A DNA stretch of 64,000 nucleotides from Paramecium sonneborni. Taxonomy: Eukaryota; Ciliophora; Oligohymenophorea; Peniculida; Parameciidae. Of this stretch, positions 60,746-64,000 are shown piece after piece; within the stretch, counting starts at the first letter, position 1, and each line of letters starts with the position of its first letter. The notes beneath the pieces are model-generated. The model was not told the origin of the DNA, searched no databases, and worked only from the letters and a program-made list of their open reading frames with translations. The stretch is from assembly GCA_905182985.1 (NCBI GenBank), contig CAJJDN010000162.1:182857-246856 (forward strand), read 5' to 3'. The position numbers and the translations under genes are program-made.

Positions 60746-62536
60746 TGTTTAAAATTACAAATTTTACTGGGGATTGGTGATTTTTGCAGAGCAAATGATA
60801 TTAATTTCCCTTTAATAATTAAAATTATATTTACAATTATTTATTAAGTCGTTAGGGATTATTAAAGATAATACTTTTGAATATTAAAGTGTTAAATATA
60901 TGTAAACAGGTATTTATTTGTGAAGTCTCTGGACTAGATTAGATTAAATTTTAATGTCGAAAATGATTAGATACTTAAAATATTTTATAACATTTAATTT
61001 TAATTTGTGACCAATAGTTCTTCAAATGGTCACTCAATCCTTAATGCTAGGAATAGAAGTTTCTTAACAATGCTTTGAATAGAATTATTATAACTTAATC
61101 AATTAAATATACGTTGAAAAATTTAAAATTAAAATAAGAAAGAGATTGAAGAACTTTTTTTTCATGAATAATTTCATCATCAAAAATTTTCTATTCTGCA
61201 GATGATGCAATCGTTTCTCACTAATTCAATTCTAATAAATATTAATTATTATTAAATAATAGTATTAAAATGAATATTGGAACCTAATTTATAATTTATA
61301 AAGAAGTTAGAGGATAATTGAAAAGGATTGAGTTCAACATTTGAGTTAACTTTATCATCTTTATAATGTTATTTGAATGAGCTGAATACAGTTTCACACA
61401 TATCAATTTTTTGGCTTATGTATTATGAAATATATGTCTTTGATATTTTTGAATTTAATATTTTTTTTAATTTTTAGGTGTTGCTTTAAAAATGAATAAT
61501 TTTTTGATTTTATTAAAATTGAACTAATATTCAATTTTTACTATCACTTATATTGAAGAACACGCTTATTTCTTCACCTATGGATAGTAGATATAGTATA
61601 AATACAGTTAATTCCTAATCGTTTGATGAGCATAATGGCCATAATTTTCAATAATTATAAATATTGATAAATTATTCATATCAAAAATATAAAAGCAATG
61701 CCGATAGTATTAAAAGCTAAGAGAATATTCTTTATACTATCCTATTCTGTATTAAAATTATTTATTTAAACTTAATGAATAAATGATACACAAAATTTAC
61801 TTATTTAATTTCATTGAATACTCCTAAACTTTTTCTAACTATTTTAGCATAAAATGACCATAAATAACATTAAAATTCAACATATTTAGTTATATAGTCT
61901 GCGCAGCAAAATTGATAGGTAAATAGATAATTAGATTTAATCATAAAAAATTCTCTTCTTATTACATCTAAATTGGTTAAACAATCCAACTCTTCCTTGT
62001 TCTCTTTATTCTTGCAAATATTGAGTCTTTGCCTGATTTGATAGACCTCAAAATTTAATAAATAAAATTAAATATTTAAAAAAATAATTGACTCATTCAA
62101 TGCAATAAAGAAAATAATTCATTACAGTATGAATCATTACTGAATAAGTGACTCTAATTGTTATTAATCAAATTAATAGTCTTCTAATTGTTAGAATAGT
62201 TCTTCTCCAATGCCATCAGAAATGGAAAAATCTATGTATAATAAGAATAAAATGTTTGTTTCATTTTTACACCTAAGTAAGTTTTGATTACAGGCATGAT
62301 AGTCTTGAAGAAAAAGTTTTCGATGGAGAATATAAGCTTAATTCAATCACTCTGAATAATTAAAATAAGCAATTTTCTCATCTAGATTAATTATGCATAT
62401 ATATAAATTTGACAATCATTTAATAAATTTAAAATTTAAGAATTAAACTTAGATAAAATATATTGTTAGAAGGAAACAACAAAGATCTCAAACCTACTAA
62501 AGCTATAATAATTTATAATTAGATTTTAATCTAAAT
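60746..62536. other. No confident gene; decayed or unresolved coding traces
   Basis: Very AT-rich. At 62,100-62,340 both strands are open and protein-like (minus: ISDGIGEELFQQLEDYQFD; plus: SSPMPSEMEKSMYNKNK), so the coding strand cannot be chosen. Nothing else supportable. Confidence 0.4.
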
Positions 62537-64000
62537 TCATATGAGTTAACAACTGCAAGATTGTTATGTGCTTTCTACTTTTTTTAAATTTTTTTCATTT
62601 TGTACAGCCTATTGCTATTAGCTATTCTAATTCATAATAGAGTTTAATATAAAATCTCTTAATTTCTAATTGGACGACTCATTTAAAATTTACTAATAAT
62701 TTATCTCCAAATAATTCAATATTACTATAGAATGCTTTATACACAACTTCCAATAGAGATTTTCAGATTATTTTTCAAAAGCACTTTCAAAAATTGAAAG
62801 TTTATTAATATATTATTAATATTTTTGATTCTACTACTCCTCCACAAGATCAAACTTTTATATTTTTATCAAATTAAATGCTCCGAATTGTATTTCTCGC
62901 TCTAACTCTTAAGGAGTAACAGCAAATTATTATAAAATACTGGTTAATCTTATCATCCTGGCTTTGAATTTTTATTCCTTAGTATATTCCACAACAGAAT
63001 CTAGGACTTCATTAATAATAGCAAATGTTAGACCAACAACCGGTAGTGATTCTAAGATTCCTGCTCCAAATTTCGCTGTTTACTATACAATAGCTAAAAC
63101 TTTCTCTGAATTACTTTCAATCATAGAATCATTATTTTTAGAAAATAAATTAGTAGAAATCAATGACATAGCATGTAGATAATTGTATAAACGCCAAAAT
63201 AATGATCTATAATATAAGTATTAATTAGTGTTACTAGGCTGTTTTAAAAGGTCTAATTCTTTTTAAATAACAAACGATTCTTATTATTATAATTAAAGAA
63301 TATCCTAGCTGTGTTATGTTAACTTACTATCAATATTCTATTTATATTATTTAAATTCTTCAAACAATTATTGTTTGAGAGCCTAAAACATATCCAAAAA
63401 TTATTTTTAATCTTAAGGACTCTCACTCTTTTAATTTTAAGCAACAACTTTTTAAACTTAATCTTCAAAGCTATTAATTTTTGATTAAATATATTATTCC
63501 TCTTCTAAAGATATTGTGTTTTTTCTATGTAAAGTAATCACTTAATCTTTAATTTACTCGAGCTCTTAGTCTATTTCAGTTACGGTTGTTATATGCAGTA
63601 GCATCTTATGGGTTTATTTAGATGGCTTTCGTGTTCTCTTGGATAGCTTAGTCATATTAATTCAAAGCTTTATAAGCAATCCCTTATTATAAAATATAAT
63701 ATATACCACGGTTATAATATGCTAATGCATATTATGGGTTTATTTAGATGGCTTTCGTGTAATCTTGGATAGCTTAGTCATATTAATTCAAAGCTTGATA
63801 AGCACTCCCTTATTATAAAATATAATATATACCACGGTTGTTATATGCATCAGCATATTATGGGTTTATTTAGATGGCTTTCGTGTAATCTTGGATAGCT
63901 TCACTATACTTCTTCATAAAATAATAAGCATTCCCTTATTATAAAATATTAATATATACCACGACTCTTATATGCATCAGCATATTATGGGTTTATTTAG
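62537..64000 (-). CDS. TPR-repeat protein with coiled coil and conserved C-terminal domain (5' end beyond window)
   Basis: It enters at the right edge. At least three and a half TPR units of 34 aa are visible (NNRG|GSAYQALNQYDQAIQ, DYTKAIQINPQYALAY, NNRG|GIAYKALNQYDQ), each split at the same Gly codon by an intron of 24, 24 and 25 nt (63,683-63,706; 63,809-63,832; 63,935-63,959). A 19-nt intron then leads to a coiled coil (QLEQIKDQVITLHRKN, SFEDQVQKVVAQNQK) and a helical C-terminal domain (SLFWRLYNYLHAMSLIST, FGAGILESLPVVGLTFAI, EVLDSVVEYTKEQKFKAR), ending QSCSCQLI at the TGA complementary to 62,537-62,539. TPR units bind peptides; this TPR plus coiled-coil plus C-domain build is a scaffold type. 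The opposite strand is also open and was rejected. Confidence 0.8.
63606..64000 (-). repeat. Tandem 126/127-bp TPR units, each with its own intron
   Basis: The GGG of 'atgggtttatttag' recurs at 63,610, 63,736, 63,862 and 63,989: periods 126, 126 and 127. The extra base of the last unit lies in the intron (25 instead of 24 nt), while the exon part stays 102 nt (34 codons). Units are 90-98% identical, so the amplification is recent. Confidence 0.9.

Noticed and set aside
62096..62829. Long plus-strand frame with a perfect 17-nt intron-like element (GTAAGT...ACAG)
   Set aside because: From 62,540 upward it is antisense to the TPR gene, whose minus-strand product is clearly more protein-like. 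Antisense frames stay open because only TGA stops. The part at 62,100-62,340 is left unassigned.
62964..63182. Plus-strand ORF of 72 codons
   Set aside because: Antisense to the conserved C-terminal domain of the TPR protein.

Overview
This is ciliate macronuclear DNA, most likely from a Paramecium. It is very AT-rich. TAA and TAG occur throughout otherwise continuous conserved reading frames and must read as glutamine, so TGA is the only stop. Genes are interrupted by tiny introns (mostly 19-34 nt, GTA...TAG). Intergenic spaces are often only 20-200 bp. For many genes below, removing the predicted introns gave an exact number of codons, which supports the models.

Layout. 1-12.6 kb: a small membrane protein, a Hippo/MST-type kinase with a SARAH-like tail, a coiled-coil protein, a PH-kinase, a MORN-repeat protein, a coiled-coil protein divergent from a TORTIFOLIA-like protein, and a MYB protein. 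13-24 kb: an importin-alpha-like ARM protein, a 66-aa small-Tim-like protein, an intronless 1721-aa protein, D-2-hydroxyglutarate dehydrogenase and an EF-hand protein. 24-38 kb: an SP-RING/kelch protein, a kinesin-8-like motor, an ammonium transporter with an in-frame TGA, a second PH-kinase, a secreted lectin-fold protein and the axonemal protein SPAG6/PF16. 38-50 kb: a scaffolded stretch with three exact duplications at N positions (assembly artefacts), a secreted protein, an RBR ubiquitin ligase and decayed WD40 sequence. 50-64 kb: a zinc-finger/coiled-coil gene built from tandem intron+exon cassettes, an intronless vWA protein, a surface-antigen pseudogene, a broken WD40 gene and, at the right edge, a TPR gene in which each repeat carries its own intron.

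There is no operon logic. Several genes serve cilia or the cytoskeleton (SPAG6, kinesin, MORN, coiled coils), others signalling, ubiquitin/SUMO and transport. The right third looks like a decaying, possibly subtelomeric region, judging by pseudogenes, a surface-antigen relic and repeat expansions. The most interesting signal is the amplification of intron-bearing repeats in two unrelated genes (49,958-51,516 and 62,537-64,000). In the first, the same DNA repeat appears to be translated in two reading frames. Because only TGA stops, antisense strands of real genes are often open; several long plus-strand ORFs were rejected for that reason.
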